IMG/VR virus record: IMGVR_UViG_3300028864_000112
Location: 1 to 20,742 of that record
Direction: 5' to 3' (one strand)
DNA length: 20,742 bases
Origin: a virus
Shown here: positions 20,471-20,742 of the stretch, in pieces
Layout of the letters: each line of letters begins with the position of its first letter
Position numbering within the stretch: position 1 is the first letter of the stretch
The notes under the pieces: model-generated
Told to the model about the DNA's origin: nothing
Seen by the model: only the letters and a program-made list of their open reading frames with translations
Database searches by the model: none
Translations under genes and position numbers: made by a program

Positions 20471-20483
20471 CCTTCCTCTCCGC
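20471..20483 (+). repeat. attR core, 13-bp direct repeat
   Basis: CCTTCCTCTCCGC is an exact copy of 95-107, the 3' end of tRNA-Ser. It marks the right border of the element, 158 bp upstream of the integrase start codon. Host DNA begins after it. Confidence 0.9.
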
Positions 20484-20491
20484 TGAAAAAA

Positions 20492-20542
20492 GTCAATATA
20501 AAAAGCCCTACAAAGAAAGTTTGTAGGGCTTTTTATATTGAC
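20492..20542. terminator. Strong bidirectional terminator in host DNA (former tRNA-Ser terminator)
   Basis: A perfect 23-bp inverted repeat (20492-20514 with 20520-20542) encloses the loop GAAAG. It has a GC-rich centre, AGCCCTACAAA, and T runs on both sides. It lies 8 nt past attR and so would directly follow the tRNA gene in the unoccupied chromosome. It now also separates the element from the host gene beyond. Confidence 0.9.
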
Positions 20543-20591
20543 CTTAAATAGGTTGGTCACTGTAAACAGAAAAAAACTGCAATTAATGTGG

Positions 20592-20742
20592 CTAAATAAG
20601 TTTTATAAAAAATCTGTTAAATAAAAACAATATGCAGATTGCCCCAAAAGTGCTGGATAATATAATAACAAACCAGTCGAATTTAGTGTTGAATCCAAAT
20701 TCTAGACTAATCAAATTGCCTACAATAATGCCTACAATTCCC
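20592..20742 (-). CDS. Partial small membrane protein, GlsB/YeaQ/YmgE-like
   Basis: The minus strand codes 49 residues up to a TAG at 20594-20592 and runs off the window edge. The sequence starts GIVGIIVGNLISLEFGFN and continues with a second hydrophobic segment, IILSSTFGAICILFLFNRFF. Two Gly-rich membrane helices with GAICILFLF near the end fit the GlsB/YeaQ/YmgE (transglycosylase-associated) family of stress-related membrane proteins. It is host chromosome. Its start is not in the window. Confidence 0.6.
   Translation of the reverse strand, partial: GIVGIIVGNLISLEFGFNTKFDWFVIILSSTFGAICILFLFNRFFIKLI

Larger units (their letters stand above)
95..20483. mobile_element. Integrated mobilisable, phage-derived element, about 20.4 kb
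   Basis: The element is bounded by the 13-bp direct repeats at the tRNA-Ser 3' end and beside the integrase. It carries a tyrosine recombinase, a DnaB helicase and a DUF6291 replication protein. It also has a MobV relaxase with a hairpin-rich upstream region, P2-like tail genes, a CI-like repressor, a toxin-antitoxin-chaperone cluster and a Rex-like pair. Capsid, portal, terminase, tube, sheath and lysis genes are not recognisable. The combination suggests a hybrid between a Bacteroides-type mobilisable unit and part of a phage genome. The boundaries are seen directly; the mode of transfer is inferred. Confidence 0.88.

Noticed and set aside
1-20742. CRISPR array or retron-like structure.
   Set aside because: No regularly spaced repeats, Cas proteins or reverse transcriptase motif were seen on either strand.

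Overview
The window is AT-rich bacterial DNA, most likely from a member of the Bacteroidota, probably a Bacteroidales host. The reasons are promoters of the -33 TTTG / -7 TAnnTTTG type, a MobV relaxase with DUF3853 proteins, and integrase-operon genes of the kind seen in Bacteroides mobile elements. It contains one complete integrated element of about 20.4 kb inserted into the 3' end of a tRNA-Ser(GGA) gene. The 13-bp core CCTTCCTCTCCGC at the tRNA end (95-107) is repeated exactly at 20471-20483. Host DNA is therefore only 1-94 and the right edge, where a strong terminator and the end of a small membrane protein lie. Nearly all genes are on the minus strand, so the element reads from the integrase end (right) to the tRNA end (left).

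Right to left, the layout is as follows. (1) An integration operon: tyrosine recombinase under a palindrome-covered promoter, a small conserved basic protein, and two tandem paralogues of unknown function. (2) A hairpin and repeat block, then a replication operon: a DUF3853 DNA-binding protein, a 101-aa orphan, a DUF6291-type replication protein and a DnaB helicase, running on into a 75-aa orphan, a tail protein of the gpZ family and a basic 161-aa protein. (3) A gene-free 0.5 kb with TGCGTA iterons. (4) Discontinuous P2-like tail genes: a tail-assembly chaperone with a programmed -1 frameshift (gpE/E'-like), a tape measure protein and a gpD-type tail hub. A plus-strand CI-like repressor and its divergent control region sit inside this tail block. 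(5) A solitary 304-aa gene of unknown function. (6) A mobilisation module: a second DUF3853 protein, a hairpin-rich candidate oriT and a MobV relaxase. (7) Cargo next to the tRNA: a HigBA-like toxin-antitoxin pair with a SecB-like chaperone (a TAC system), a decayed umuC fragment on the plus strand, and a two-gene pair resembling phage exclusion RexA/RexB (Kiwa is an alternative reading).

No capsid, portal, terminase, tail tube, sheath, baseplate or lysis gene is recognisable, although some orphans remain unassigned. The element therefore looks like a hybrid of a mobilisable island and part of a phage tail operon. It could be a degraded prophage kept alive by a relaxase, or a satellite that supplies tail parts to a helper phage. 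The frameshift site, the two near-identical late-type promoters in front of the chaperone and tape measure genes, and intact reading frames argue that the tail genes are still under selection. The TAC and Rex-like cargo fits the anti-phage role common in satellites and genomic islands.
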